DNA from: Sphingorhabdus sp. Alg231-15
GTDB lineage: Bacteria > Pseudomonadota > Alphaproteobacteria > Sphingomonadales > Sphingomonadaceae
Length of the DNA: 64,000 bases
Assembly (NCBI RefSeq): GCF_900149705.1
Contig: NZ_LT703001.1
Span: 1,798,001 to 1,862,000, forward strand
Reading direction: 5' to 3'
The notes under the pieces: model-generated
The model's input: only the letters and a program-made list of their open reading frames with translations
Databases searched by the model: none
Told to the model about the DNA's origin: nothing
In this document: piece after piece, positions 1-7,232 of the stretch
Numbering within the stretch: position 1 is the first letter of the stretch
Layout of the letters: every line of letters begins with the position of its first letter
Made by a program: the position numbers and the translations under genes

Positions 1-361
1 ACCACGCCTTTGCCTGACCCAGCGCATCGCGACCCTCAATGGTCAAGGTTGGCCCGTTCACCTGATCTAGTGGCATGATCCCGGATGAGCGCCAGTGAAA
101 ACGCAGGCTGAGCCGGGCATAATCGCGGCTTGTCTCATAAGCCAGTAACGGGTGGTCGAGTATATCCTCGCTCTCCCAGATCAGCCCTGCGAGATCGTCC
201 GAATTATAAAAGGTCGTATCAACCCGCAGCGCATCCGCTGCGGTCGTCACAACCGACGCCATCATTGGGCGCGGAAAATTGACGGTCCAGAAACGCGGAT
301 CAAAGCGCTGGATAAAATTGGTCTGTTGCGCTGTGCGCTCCTTCGCTAGCCAAAAACCCAT
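1..361 (-). CDS. GTA distal tail/baseplate protein, N-terminal part (gp12 position, DUF2460-like?)
   Basis: This open frame starts with ATG at 361 and runs off the left edge of the window, so only about 120 N-terminal residues are visible. The text contains RFDPRFWTVNFPRPMMASVV and later GPTLTIEGRDALG. I associate these with the large protein that follows the tape measure gene in sphingomonad GTA clusters. It starts 3 bp after the tape-measure stop codon, so it is surely co-transcribed with it. By position it should be a distal tail or baseplate component. Whether the missing C-terminal part carries the DUF2460/TIGR02217 domain cannot be seen. The gene is partial because of the window edge, with no sign of decay. 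Confidence 0.7.
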   Translation of the reverse strand, partial: MGFWLAKERTAQQTNFIQRFDPRFWTVNFPRPMMASVVTTAADALRVDTTFYNSDDLAGLIWESEDILDHPLLAYETSRDYARLSLRFHWRSSGIMPLDQVNGPTLTIEGRDALGQAKAW

Positions 362-364
362 GGC

Positions 365-955
365 TTATCCGTCCCGATGGGCTAGCGCATTGCGCACTGC
401 GCGCGCCACCTGACGACCGGAACGACGTATCTGGTCGGGCGCGCTGCCTTGCCCGTTGTCTGATATATTGATGGTGAGCTGGATATTCGGCGCGGCGGCC
501 ATTCCGCCACTGCGCTCTATCCGGCCCGCTGCAGTCGGCACAAAAAGCTCTGGCCCCTGCTCCCCGACCAAATAAGCATGGCCACCGGTCACCGGTCCGC
601 CAGTCGCTCGTCCCGGTGCACCAACCGCAGCGCCGAGGATTGAAGTCCCGATCCCCAGCAAGCCCCCGCCGGAGCCGCCACTGGAATTGGCACCAAACAG
701 GTTGCCGATACCGCTATTGATTGCTGCATTGGCAATATCCGCCAAGACCGACAGAGCTACGTCTTTCAAGCCTTCAAAACCCAGCGATCCGCTCCGGATG
801 GCCCGGCTCAAACTGGTTTCGAGAGCAGAGCCGGCGCGCTCCATACCGCTGGCAAGCGGACCATCAAGCTGGCGGCTCATGGCAGCCACATCTTTCGCAA
901 ATCCGGCGGTATCGGCCCGCACAGCAATGACAAGGCGTTCGATTTCTTCATCCAT
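365..955 (-). CDS. GTA tail tape measure-like protein (gp11)
   Basis: This 196-residue protein occupies the gp11 position of the Rhodobacter-type GTA cluster. In that family gp11 is a very short tape measure protein that sets the short tail length and helps move DNA through the tail. The N-terminal half is alpha-helical (EEIERLVIAVRADTAGFAKD). A glycine-rich linker follows (SSGGSGGGLLG, around residues 90-105), then a segment with GRATGGPVTGGHAYLVGEQGPELFVP, which is typical of phage tape-measure tails. The ATG at 955 overlaps the stop of the preceding chaperone gene by 8 bp, which indicates translational coupling. The length is normal for a GTA and far shorter than in long-tailed phages. Confidence 0.85.
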   Translation of the reverse strand: MDEEIERLVIAVRADTAGFAKDVAAMSRQLDGPLASGMERAGSALETSLSRAIRSGSLGFEGLKDVALSVLADIANAAINSGIGNLFGANSSGGSGGGLLGIGTSILGAAVGAPGRATGGPVTGGHAYLVGEQGPELFVPTAAGRIERSGGMAAAPNIQLTINISDNGQGSAPDQIRRSGRQVARAVRNALAHRDG

Positions 956-1160
956 AACTAAAGGTTTCTTTCAGCTTTTCGAGTTGGGTTCGGCTGAGCG
1001 GCTCAGCGGTCTGACTGCCCGGAGATGCGGCGGAAACTACATACAGGATTGCGGTCAATTCAGCGGGTGTCGCGCTCCAATATTGGTCCGGCGTCCACCC
1101 AAGGACTGTGGGGACAATCCCAGCACAATGAGCTGCCGAGGCGCGGAAGTCTTTGGTCAT
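948..1160 (-). CDS. GTA tail assembly chaperone-like small protein (gp10.1)
   Basis: A 70-residue protein with the pattern WTPDQYWSATPAEL, characteristic of the small phage tail assembly chaperone (DUF2376-like) encoded just before gp11 in alphaproteobacterial GTA clusters. The family is thought to act during tail tube assembly and is probably not abundant in particles. The start is ATG at 1160, 7 bp after the stop of gp10, and the 3' end overlaps gp11. The assignment rests on position and the tryptophan-rich motif. Confidence 0.75.
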   Translation of the reverse strand: MTKDFRASAAHCAGIVPTVLGWTPDQYWSATPAELTAILYVVSAASPGSQTAEPLSRTQLEKLKETFSYG

Positions 1161-1167
1161 GCAGCAC

Positions 1168-1482
1168 CTACCGTCCTTGCAATATCTGTTTGAGCAGAAT
1201 CTTCAACGGAGGCGTGACGCCGGTTAGGCCCAGCAGCAGCATTGCTTCACCGAAATGCTCTCGAGTCAGATCCTCCGAACGGTCCTTGATCACGTGCCAG
1301 AATAGGCCCGCGATTTCCGCCAGCATGAGCCGGCCATTCGCGGCCCTTTCAACCAGATCAAATAACGACCCCAGTTCCTCTTCCGCTGCGACTAGAGCTG
1401 CAAAGCTGGGCCGCAGAACCAGCCGCTGGCCATTGATCATCAATTCCGCTTCGCCGCGGAGCGAATTGGCGCGATCAGACAT
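1168..1482 (-). CDS. GTA gp10-family protein (tail assembly)
   Basis: A 104-residue protein that begins MSDRANSLRGEAELMINGQR and contains LRPSFAALVAAEEELGSLFDL, the recognisable core of the GTA gp10 family (tail tube/tail assembly chaperone type). The ATG at 1482 is preferred to an upstream in-frame GTG at 1494. It overlaps the stop of the major tail gene by 8 bp, as expected for coupled translation. It presumably assists assembly of the tail tube made by the gene just upstream. Confidence 0.8.
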   Translation of the reverse strand: MSDRANSLRGEAELMINGQRLVLRPSFAALVAAEEELGSLFDLVERAANGRLMLAEIAGLFWHVIKDRSEDLTREHFGEAMLLLGLTGVTPPLKILLKQILQGR

Positions 1483-1882
1483 GGGACACCGCACCAGAGC
1501 TTTCGAGGTTCAGCGTGTAGCTGCGCTCGCCATTATAATCACCGCTGTAATCCAGCCGGGTGACGAGGAAATTACCGCGCATGCTGTCGCCGCCTTCAAA
1601 GCTCAGCTCATAAGCGTCGATCATTCCTTCCAGCGCGTGGTTTTTCATACGCAATTCGGCATCCGAGCCCGTAAACACACCGGCGCCTGATACCGATACG
1701 GACCGTATCCCTGCGCCGGACAAAAGCTCGCGCCAGCCACCGCTGTCCTTATTGGTAATCGTCACCGGTTCGCCATTGACCGACAATTGCGTGGTCCGCA
1801 GACCGGCGATGGTGGAATAGCCTATCGGGTCCGCCCCATCGCCAATTCTCAGGAGAAAAGCGCTCCCTTTTTCTGCTGCCAT
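1475..1882 (-). CDS. GTA major tail tube protein (gp9)
   Basis: A 135-residue protein resembling the TP901-1-type major tail proteins. It opens MAAEKGSAFLLRIGDG, has a central SVNGEPVTITNKDSGGWREL stretch, and has a C-terminal beta-rich part ending in NLESSGAVSHV. It should polymerise into the short tail tube of the particle. An AAGGAAC ribosome site lies just before the ATG at 1882. A 216-bp inverted-repeat element sits between this gene and the upstream DUF3168 gene, so the distance between these two genes (about 260 bp) is abnormal for the cluster. Confidence 0.88.
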   Translation of the reverse strand: MAAEKGSAFLLRIGDGADPIGYSTIAGLRTTQLSVNGEPVTITNKDSGGWRELLSGAGIRSVSVSGAGVFTGSDAELRMKNHALEGMIDAYELSFEGGDSMRGNFLVTRLDYSGDYNGERSYTLNLESSGAVSHV

Positions 1883-1927
1883 GATTTGGTTCCTTTTTGT
1901 TTGTGTTGGTGGATTTTTTATTATTTC

Positions 1928-2143
1928 CTCAAGCGCCGGGCGCGGGCATCCGCCTGCTTGGCTATCGCGCCATAAGGCGCGGCGGCCGGTTGGCCTTGCC
2001 TCGCTTCGCTCGGACGATGATCTTTAGGTTTGTCTACTCAAGTCTGTCACCAGACCGACGCGAAGTGGAGGCAAGCGCGACTGCGCGCCCGAGCTTATGC
2101 GAGGAAAGCCAAGCAGGCGGATGCCCGCGCCCGGCGCTTGAGG
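1928..2143. repeat. 216-bp long inverted-repeat element, copy A
   Basis: The outermost 37 bases at each end (1928-1964 and 2107-2143) are perfect reverse complements. They begin CCTCAAGCGCCGGGCGCGGG. Further inward the arms stay imperfectly complementary for tens of bases around a more variable centre. The element abuts the TAA stop codon of the DUF3168 gene and lies upstream of the major tail gene. It encodes nothing convincing. Copies B (5765-5980, same length, inverted core) and C (16604-16804) belong to the same family. It is probably a MITE or REP-like mobile repeat. In RNA it would form a very long hairpin. Confidence 0.9.
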
Positions 2144-2551
2144 TTAAATCTGAACCCCTTTCAAAACCCGCGCGCGATATTCGATCAGACCGCTCCATGG
2201 GCTTACGGCATTGCGCAAGACCCGCGAGCGGCGGAAATCAAATGTCACTATCTGCCAGCCTTCCGGATCGGCCAGACGGTCTTCCAGAGCCTCCTCCACC
2301 AGAGCCATTATCTGGTGGAGGCGCGCAGCGCTTAGCCCGTCGTCATGGATGGTTAGTGCCAGACTAAGCTCACGACCCACTCCACCCTTAAAGCTCCAGT
2401 CCAGCGCGGCGCCGGTTGTGAGCGCAATATACGGAAAGCGCGCCCGAGGTGGAGGGCCATCATAAATAGCATCAACTTCCGCCATCAAAGGCACATGCGC
2501 GTTCAGCGCCGCGATCAGGCTTTGCTGCACGATTTCGACAGCGCCCGTCAC
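2144..2551 (-). CDS. GTA DUF3168 protein (gp8, tail completion)
   Basis: A 135-residue DUF3168 protein with the family-like text LMAEVDAIYDGPPPRARFPY and a C-terminal IEYRARVL. These proteins sit at the head-tail junction or act in tail completion in many phages and GTAs. The chosen start is GTG at 2551, whose bases overlap the TGA of the upstream small gene (GTGA). The longer open frame to 2851 reads through that gene in the wrong frame and is not used. The stop codon is directly followed by repeat copy A. Confidence 0.82.
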   Translation of the reverse strand: MTGAVEIVQQSLIAALNAHVPLMAEVDAIYDGPPPRARFPYIALTTGAALDWSFKGGVGRELSLALTIHDDGLSAARLHQIMALVEEALEDRLADPEGWQIVTFDFRRSRVLRNAVSPWSGLIEYRARVLKGVQI

Positions 2552-2766
2552 CGGACACCGCGCATCAGAAAAGCGACGTCGCGCAGACCATGATTGCAGA
2601 CAATCTCTGAGCCGAGACCGGAACCCGAAATCGCCACGCCGTCGTTCGTTTCTTCTATGGACAGATTGTTTGACAGTTCTTCGACAAGCGCCATTTTGAT
2701 ATCTGTCTTGATCTTTTGCGTCGCTGCGCTTGCTGCTTTCTCGGCTTTGTGTTTCAACTTCTTCAC
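2548..2766 (-). CDS. Small unknown protein within the GTA cluster
   Basis: A 72-residue protein with a lysine- and alanine-rich helical N-terminus (MKKLKHKAEKAASAATQKIK) and an acidic middle part. It is wedged between the head-tail adaptor and DUF3168 genes with 4-bp overlaps on both sides, which strongly supports translation. I do not recognise a domain. Small genes at this place are not part of the Rhodobacter core set that I know, so it may be a sphingomonad-specific addition. Confidence 0.65.
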   Translation of the reverse strand: MKKLKHKAEKAASAATQKIKTDIKMALVEELSNNLSIEETNDGVAISGSGLGSEIVCNHGLRDVAFLMRGVR

Positions 2767-3110
2767 ACCCGTTTCTCCTCGGCTTGCAGGAAGGTTCTTG
2801 GAATGAACCGGTGATCGGCGGCGACCGACTGGACAACCATCTCGCGGTCACTCCAGGTCAGCATGTCACCGGGTCGAATGGCATTGGTCTGGCGCAAGGT
2901 GAAGCGCCAGCGCGGCAACGCGGAGCGGCTGCCAGCAACCACTTCATCACCGGAACCCAACGGTTCTGCCGACGCCCGGAAATCGCCAATGGGATCGTTT
3001 TGATCTATCGCTGATCCGGCGGCATCGCGCTCAGAAGACTGCCGTTCAATGTGAATCAGTTCACGCAGCAAACCGCTAAATTCCGACCCGTCAGTTCTGG
3101 ACCCGCTCAT
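2763..3110 (-). CDS. GTA head-tail adaptor (gp7)
   Basis: A 115-residue head-tail joining protein. It contains FRASAEPLGSGDEVVAGSR and WRFTLRQTNAIRPGDML, followed by a hydrophobic VVQSV strand, the usual pattern of SPP1 gp16-like or GTA gp7 stoppers. The ATG at 3110 overlaps the upstream TGA by 4 bp (ATGA), so it is preferred to the TTG at 3140. It should bind below the connector and close the filled head before the tail attaches. Confidence 0.78.
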   Translation of the reverse strand: MSGSRTDGSEFSGLLRELIHIERQSSERDAAGSAIDQNDPIGDFRASAEPLGSGDEVVAGSRSALPRWRFTLRQTNAIRPGDMLTWSDREMVVQSVAADHRFIPRTFLQAEEKRV

Positions 3111-3652
3111 GCCACACGCATCCGGCGATGAGGTCGCCAAAGGGCGGTCACCGCGCTTGGAGGGCCGCCAGCATCCATGCGGTCACGGTGCGTATAGAGA
3201 TAGCCAGCCAGCCGAACGACACCCTGGCGCAATGTGGTGGGCACATGCGCCCAGTCTGTGGCCAGGCCAGCGTCATAAGTGACGGCAATGCGCGCGACCA
3301 TGTTGGCGGGAAGCAATTTGACCCAGCCAACGCCATCACTGTCGATATCAAGGGCATAATCATTCAATGGCAAAGATGTCAGCGCGCCATCAGGCCCGAC
3401 AGCTTCGACCAGCGTGATCGCCTGCACCGGTTGCTTTTTCAGTTTCTGCCATTCCGTTCGCACTGGCATCCGGTCGCAAACCGAGCGGGCAATCAGTCTC
3501 TGACCAATAAAATTTTCGCATAGACGCGCGGCGCTGCGCAATAGCTGGGCAATCGCCTCATCATCTTCGACATGATCGAGGCGCAGAAAACCTCTAACTT
3601 CATCGATCAACTCTATCGGTACAGGAAGCATGTCATCAGGAGGAAAACTCAC
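3107..3652 (-). CDS. GTA head-tail connector (gp6)
   Basis: A 181-residue protein of the HK97 gp6-like connector type. It begins MSFPPDDMLPVPIELIDEVR, has the DDEAIAQLLRSAARLCENFIGQ helix typical of this family, and ends with the helical RQGVVRLAGYLYTHRD part. Connectors form a ring under the portal. The gene lies about 110 bp downstream of the capsid gene and is tightly coupled with gp7 through a 4-bp overlap. Confidence 0.85.
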   Translation of the reverse strand: MSFPPDDMLPVPIELIDEVRGFLRLDHVEDDEAIAQLLRSAARLCENFIGQRLIARSVCDRMPVRTEWQKLKKQPVQAITLVEAVGPDGALTSLPLNDYALDIDSDGVGWVKLLPANMVARIAVTYDAGLATDWAHVPTTLRQGVVRLAGYLYTHRDRMDAGGPPSAVTALWRPHRRMRVA

Positions 3653-3759
3653 GGGTGGGGTGTCCTTTCTAACAGGATAAGGGGCGCCCGTGCCGGGGTA
3701 GGAGAAGACCCCGGACAGGGGCGCGTATCGTCGCGCCTGGGCACAACTGTGGGGAGTAG

Positions 3760-4968
3760 CTAGGTCGCGCTGAATTGCATCAGCTTGATCGCTTCGCTGT
3801 TCATCAACTGCCCACCGACGCGCTTGGTCGCGTAGAAATGGACAAAGGGTTTGTTGGTGAACGGATCGCGTAAGATGCTGGTCGCGCTGCGCTCCGCGAT
3901 GAGATAGCCCGCGCGGAAATTGCCGAAAGCGATCGACAGGCTGTCGGCCGCCACATCCGGCATATCTTCTGCCTCAACCACTGGATAGCCGAGTAGCATA
4001 TCCGGCTGACCCGAAGCCAGTGACGCCTGCCACAGGAACGCGCCATCGGCGGTTTTGAACTTGCGGATCTGAGCCAAGGTCGCGCTGTTCATCACAAAGC
4101 TCGCGCCTTGCCGGTACGCCGGTTTCAACGCGTGAACCAGATCAACAAGCGCATCCTCGCCATCGCTTCCGGCAAAGTCACCAGCCGCACCCGATGGAAT
4201 ATATTGCAGCGTCCCGAAGGCGCGAGCATCATCTAGCTCCTCGGTCACTGGCGCATTGAGGAAACCGCGCGGCTGATTAACCCCGGAGCCGCCAACAAAT
4301 GCTGCCCCCTCCGCCTGCGCAAATTCGCGAGCAATTTCATCCGCGAGCCACGCCTCAACATCAAAGGCCGCGTCATCCAGCATCGCCTGCGACGCCGCTG
4401 GATTGGCATAAAGCTCTCCGGTCGGCGGTGCGATTTCGTTGAAATTGGGTGTGTCGGTTTCTGGCCGTCCAGCGGTTTCGCTAACCCAACCGGAAGGGGT
4501 GCCACCATCGGTGACGAGCTTGCGATATCCCGCGCTGCCAGTCTGCACCACCGTCGCAATCGCTCGAATGGGCGAAATGTCCTTCAGCGTTCGGCCGATC
4601 AGCGCATCAATTTCCTGTGGCACGGCAAAACCACCTTCGGGGCCGGATGCGCCGGAAAAGCTTTTGAGCTCAACCCCGCTATGATCGCCCCGGCGGAGAT
4701 ATTTTGCTGTGAAATCGCGAGCGGCGTTGGAAGACATCATGCCCTTCGCACCGTCCTCATTCGCGGCCAAAGCAGGTCGCGCCGATGCCTTGGAGATCTC
4801 TGACATCTGGCTTTTCAGACCGTCGATATCGCTGCGCAGATCGGTAATCGCCTTTCCGTTATTGTCGTTATTGTCGTGATTGCCGTTTTCTTCCGCCTGC
4901 AAAATGGCGTCAAACGAGGCCTCCAGCGGCTCTGCTTTTGTTTCAAGGGGGGTATTGGAAAAGTCCAT
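3760..4968 (-). CDS. GTA major capsid protein, HK97 fold (gp5)
   Basis: A 402-residue HK97-family major capsid protein. An acidic and polar N-terminal region of about 120 residues (DNDNNGKAITDLRSDIDGLK, helical) matches the delta scaffold that the prohead protease removes. The capsid core follows, with SGPEGGFAVPQEIDALI, ANPAASQAMLDDAAFDVEAW and the C-terminal RVGGQLMNSEAIKLMQ. The start is ATG at 4968 behind AAAGGA. An in-frame extension to 5388 overlaps the protease gene in another frame and is discarded. This should be the most abundant particle protein. Confidence 0.93.
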   Translation of the reverse strand: MDFSNTPLETKAEPLEASFDAILQAEENGNHDNNDNNGKAITDLRSDIDGLKSQMSEISKASARPALAANEDGAKGMMSSNAARDFTAKYLRRGDHSGVELKSFSGASGPEGGFAVPQEIDALIGRTLKDISPIRAIATVVQTGSAGYRKLVTDGGTPSGWVSETAGRPETDTPNFNEIAPPTGELYANPAASQAMLDDAAFDVEAWLADEIAREFAQAEGAAFVGGSGVNQPRGFLNAPVTEELDDARAFGTLQYIPSGAAGDFAGSDGEDALVDLVHALKPAYRQGASFVMNSATLAQIRKFKTADGAFLWQASLASGQPDMLLGYPVVEAEDMPDVAADSLSIAFGNFRAGYLIAERSATSILRDPFTNKPFVHFYATKRVGGQLMNSEAIKLMQFSAT

Positions 4969-5002
4969 GATATTCCTTTCTGGTAAGTAATTGAGTTTGT
5001 CC

Positions 5003-5404
5003 TCAGCACATGATGAGGTGCACCTGCGCCAGCGGCTGCATTGGGCAGGTAACAAGCGAGATTTCGGCAACATCGAGATGGTGCAGGATCCGCGGTCGTC
5101 GTCCAGCCGATTGCTCCACACGATAACCAAAGCTAAGACCTTCAACCGTCCTGCCCGCCAACATTGCCGCGACCTCTCGCCCGACCCGTGTCGCGGTCGA
5201 CAGGGTTCCGATGACGCGCAGGCCACGCTGATCTTCGCGGGCATAGCTGATGCTGCCGATGCGGTTCTCCTGTCGGTGCTGCCAGAGCAGGGGCAGCGAC
5301 AGCCCGTCAGCCAGTGACCCAAAGGCACCCGGCCGAATAATGTCCCCGCCTTTGTCGATACGATTAAAGATAGCGGCATAGCCAGCAAAGCGGATGGCGC
5401 TCAC
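5003..5404 (-). CDS. GTA prohead protease, HK97 type (gp4)
   Basis: A 133-residue protein of the HK97 prohead protease family. It has the early AGYAAIFNRIDKGGDII segment, the histidine motif LLWQHRQENRIGSI and the serine motif VEGLSFGYRV, the two conserved catalytic regions. It cleaves the capsid scaffold during maturation. The start is taken as GTG at 5404, which shares GTGA with the stop of the upstream gene. The capsid gene follows 34 bp downstream. At about 133 residues it is compact compared with phage versions but complete in its motifs. Confidence 0.85.
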   Translation of the reverse strand: MSAIRFAGYAAIFNRIDKGGDIIRPGAFGSLADGLSLPLLWQHRQENRIGSISYAREDQRGLRVIGTLSTATRVGREVAAMLAGRTVEGLSFGYRVEQSAGRRPRILHHLDVAEISLVTCPMQPLAQVHLIMC

Positions 5405-5709
5405 GTAATCAGGCTTCCGAACCCGAACCGCATGGCGATACCGATCAGAAGCAGCGCCAGCATAGCGCGAATAACCCACGTAATCGCCGCTTTCCATGCA
5501 CTCGCCTTGGCATCGCGCCAGGCGCGGAGCAATTCGCGTAGCTCGTCAAGATCATCCGGTGCCTTGTGATCGGCCAAACCGAGCCGGTCGAGCACGCGCT
5601 CCGCACCGCTGTCGGTCGCTTCCTCGACAATCGCGCGGAGCGTGATCAGGTCAGCGCCATCGCCTTCCGCCTGCGCCACCAGGCGAGCGAGCATTTCTTC
5701 GTTTTGCAT
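5401..5709 (-). CDS. DUF6127-like GTA membrane protein (gp3.5 position)
   Basis: A 102-residue protein with a helical N-terminal part (MLARLVAQAEGDGADLITLR), a central EATDSGAERVLDRLGL segment and one C-terminal transmembrane stretch (AITWVIRAMLALLLIGIAM). The pattern fits the DUF6127 family, which I associate with the place between portal and protease in sphingomonad GTAs. The function is unknown, and a membrane-bound assembly role is only a guess. It overlaps the protease gene by 4 bp. Upstream lies a repeat-filled 300-bp stretch. Confidence 0.75.
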   Translation of the reverse strand: MQNEEMLARLVAQAEGDGADLITLRAIVEEATDSGAERVLDRLGLADHKAPDDLDELRELLRAWRDAKASAWKAAITWVIRAMLALLLIGIAMRFGFGSLIT

Positions 5710-5732
5710 TCTGTGATTCCTTTTTTGTTAGA

Positions 5733-5753
5733 CCTCAGGCGCCGGGCGCGGGG
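5733..5753. repeat. Remnant end of the long inverted-repeat element
   Basis: The 21 bases beginning CCTCAGGCGCCGGGCGCGG match the outer end of the 216-bp element family and then stop abruptly. A complete copy (B) begins only 12 bp further on. This looks like a solo end left by deletion or by insertion next to an older copy. Confidence 0.7.
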
Positions 5754-5764
5754 ATTTTGTTGAA

Positions 5765-5980
5765 CCTCAAGCGCCGGGCGCGGGCATCCGCCCGCTTGGC
5801 TTTCCTCGCATAAGCTCGGGCGCGCAGTCGCGCTTGCCTCCGCTTCGCGTCGGTTCAGCGCGACTTTGAGAGCATGATCCTTTAGTTCGTCGTCCGAACG
5901 TAGTGAGGCAAGGCCGACCGGCCGCCGCGCCTTATGGCGCGATAGCCAAGCGGGCGGATGCCCGCGCCCGGCGCTTGAGG
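5765..5980. repeat. 216-bp long inverted-repeat element, copy B
   Basis: It has the same length (216 bp) and the same outer inverted ends as copy A, with CCTCAAGCGCCGGGCGCGGG at the left end and its reverse complement at the right end. The inner sequence runs in the opposite orientation: the part near the CTCGCATAAGCTCGGG arm is now on the left. It fills the interval between the portal stop codon (6009) and the DUF6127 gene. No coding potential is seen, and the end symmetry allows insertion either way round. Confidence 0.9.
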
Positions 5981-6008
5981 TGAATAAAAACCCACATAAC
6001 TAAACAGA

Positions 6009-7148
6009 CTACTCGATCCCCAACATTGCCCGTTTCTCTTCGGGTGCCAGGAAATCCGCTTCGCTCACTTGCTGCCACAATCGTTCGCGATCCTCCGACA
6101 GTGCGGGTATTTGATCGCGGTCCACGGCCAGTGACATATCTTCAAACCAATCCCCTAACGCTGCAGACAGACCGTCCAGAATCTTCCCAGCCAGCGGTAA
6201 TATCGTCAGCCGCCACAGCGCCCGATTGGCTTCACGGTAATTGGCATAACTATTGTCGCCGGGCAGCCCGAGGAGCATGGGCGGCACACCAAAGGCCAGC
6301 GCGATTTCTCTTGCCGCGGCCGCTTTCAAAGCCACAAAATCCATGTCCGCAGGGGTCATGCTCATGCGTTCCCATTTCAAGCCGCCTTCGAGCAGCATCG
6401 GCTTTCCGGCATTTCCGGACCCGGCAAAGCTCGCCTCCATCTCGGCCTTGAGCCGATCAAACTGATCCGACGTCAGCGCCGATCCATCCGGTCCGGGATC
6501 AAAGACCAGCGCTCCTGATGGCCGCGCCGCATTCTCGAGCAAGGCCCTGTTCCACTGCGCCGCCGCATTGTGCACCGCCACTGCCTTTGCCGCTGCACCG
6601 AGACAGCCAAGGCCATAATGATCATCGGTCGGGTGAAAAGCCTTGATATGAATAATCGCAGGCCGCCCCCTGTCATCCAGTGCGGCAATGCGGGTCTGGT
6701 GCTCGCCTGCGCGATAGACATAGGCAATCGGCCAGCCCTTTTCATCCGGCTCGATCGTGATCCGATCGGGCCGCAGAGCAAACAGCTCAGCAGGCTGCTC
6801 GTCGATTCCGCACATCACCTGCACATAGGCATTACCATGCAGCAACAGATGCGCGGCAACGGTTTCGAGAAGAGACTGGCCGGCGCTGGTCGCATTGACA
6901 AGCATCGCGAGCGTATCGTCCATCGGAGAGAGCGGCGCACCACCAACCCCTTCAGCAACAATCCGCACCGCGCGCTGAGCCACCGCATTTTCGACATAGG
7001 CTTCGCGCACACGTCCCTCATATGAAAAGGGCGCTTCTCCCGAAAAGAAAGCGCCTCCATAGGAGCCGATATAACTGCGCCCCAAAGGCGGCCGTGTTCG
7101 TTCACCCCCGCCCTTGAAGGCGAGGGCCAGACTGTCCCAAATGCTCAT
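6009..7148 (-). CDS. GTA portal protein, HK97 family (gp3)
   Basis: A 379-residue HK97-type portal protein. The N-terminus carries MSIWDSLALAFKGG, then REAYVENAVAQRAVRIVAEG (a typical portal helix), HLLLHGNAYVQVM, RPDRITIEPDEKGWPIAYVY, and the C-terminal FGVPPMLLGLPGDNSYANYR motif, highly characteristic of the family. Twelve copies normally form the DNA entry ring and dock the terminase. The start is ATG at 7148 behind AAGGAAC. The open frame further upstream crosses a repeat remnant and is not used. Confidence 0.93.
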   Translation of the reverse strand: MSIWDSLALAFKGGGERTRPPLGRSYIGSYGGAFFSGEAPFSYEGRVREAYVENAVAQRAVRIVAEGVGGAPLSPMDDTLAMLVNATSAGQSLLETVAAHLLLHGNAYVQVMCGIDEQPAELFALRPDRITIEPDEKGWPIAYVYRAGEHQTRIAALDDRGRPAIIHIKAFHPTDDHYGLGCLGAAAKAVAVHNAAAQWNRALLENAARPSGALVFDPGPDGSALTSDQFDRLKAEMEASFAGSGNAGKPMLLEGGLKWERMSMTPADMDFVALKAAAAREIALAFGVPPMLLGLPGDNSYANYREANRALWRLTILPLAGKILDGLSAALGDWFEDMSLAVDRDQIPALSEDRERLWQQVSEADFLAPEEKRAMLGIE

Positions 7149-7186
7149 GGTTGTTCCTTTGTATTTTTGTATAGTTGCTTTTTTTA

Positions 7187-7207
7187 CCTCAGGCGCCGGG
7201 CGCCTGA
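7187..7207. repeat. Collapsed remnant of the inverted-repeat element
   Basis: The sequence CCTCAGGCGCC-GGG-CGCCTGA is both outer ends of the long element joined with the whole interior missing, forming a short hairpin. It lies between the terminase stop (7233) and the portal start (7148). It looks like the scar of an internally deleted copy. Confidence 0.65.
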
Positions 7208-7232
7208 ACTCCAATAAACAATCCTTCACTTC

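Noticed and set aside
687-1690. Long plus-strand frames opposite the tail genes
   Set aside because: They are antisense to gp11, gp10 and gp9 genes whose proteins are recognised; frames of this kind arise from codon bias.
3760-5388. 542-residue open frame reading from the protease region through the capsid gene
   Set aside because: The N-terminal 140 residues are the protease gene read in the wrong frame. A strong ribosome site at the ATG 4968 gives the proper capsid start.
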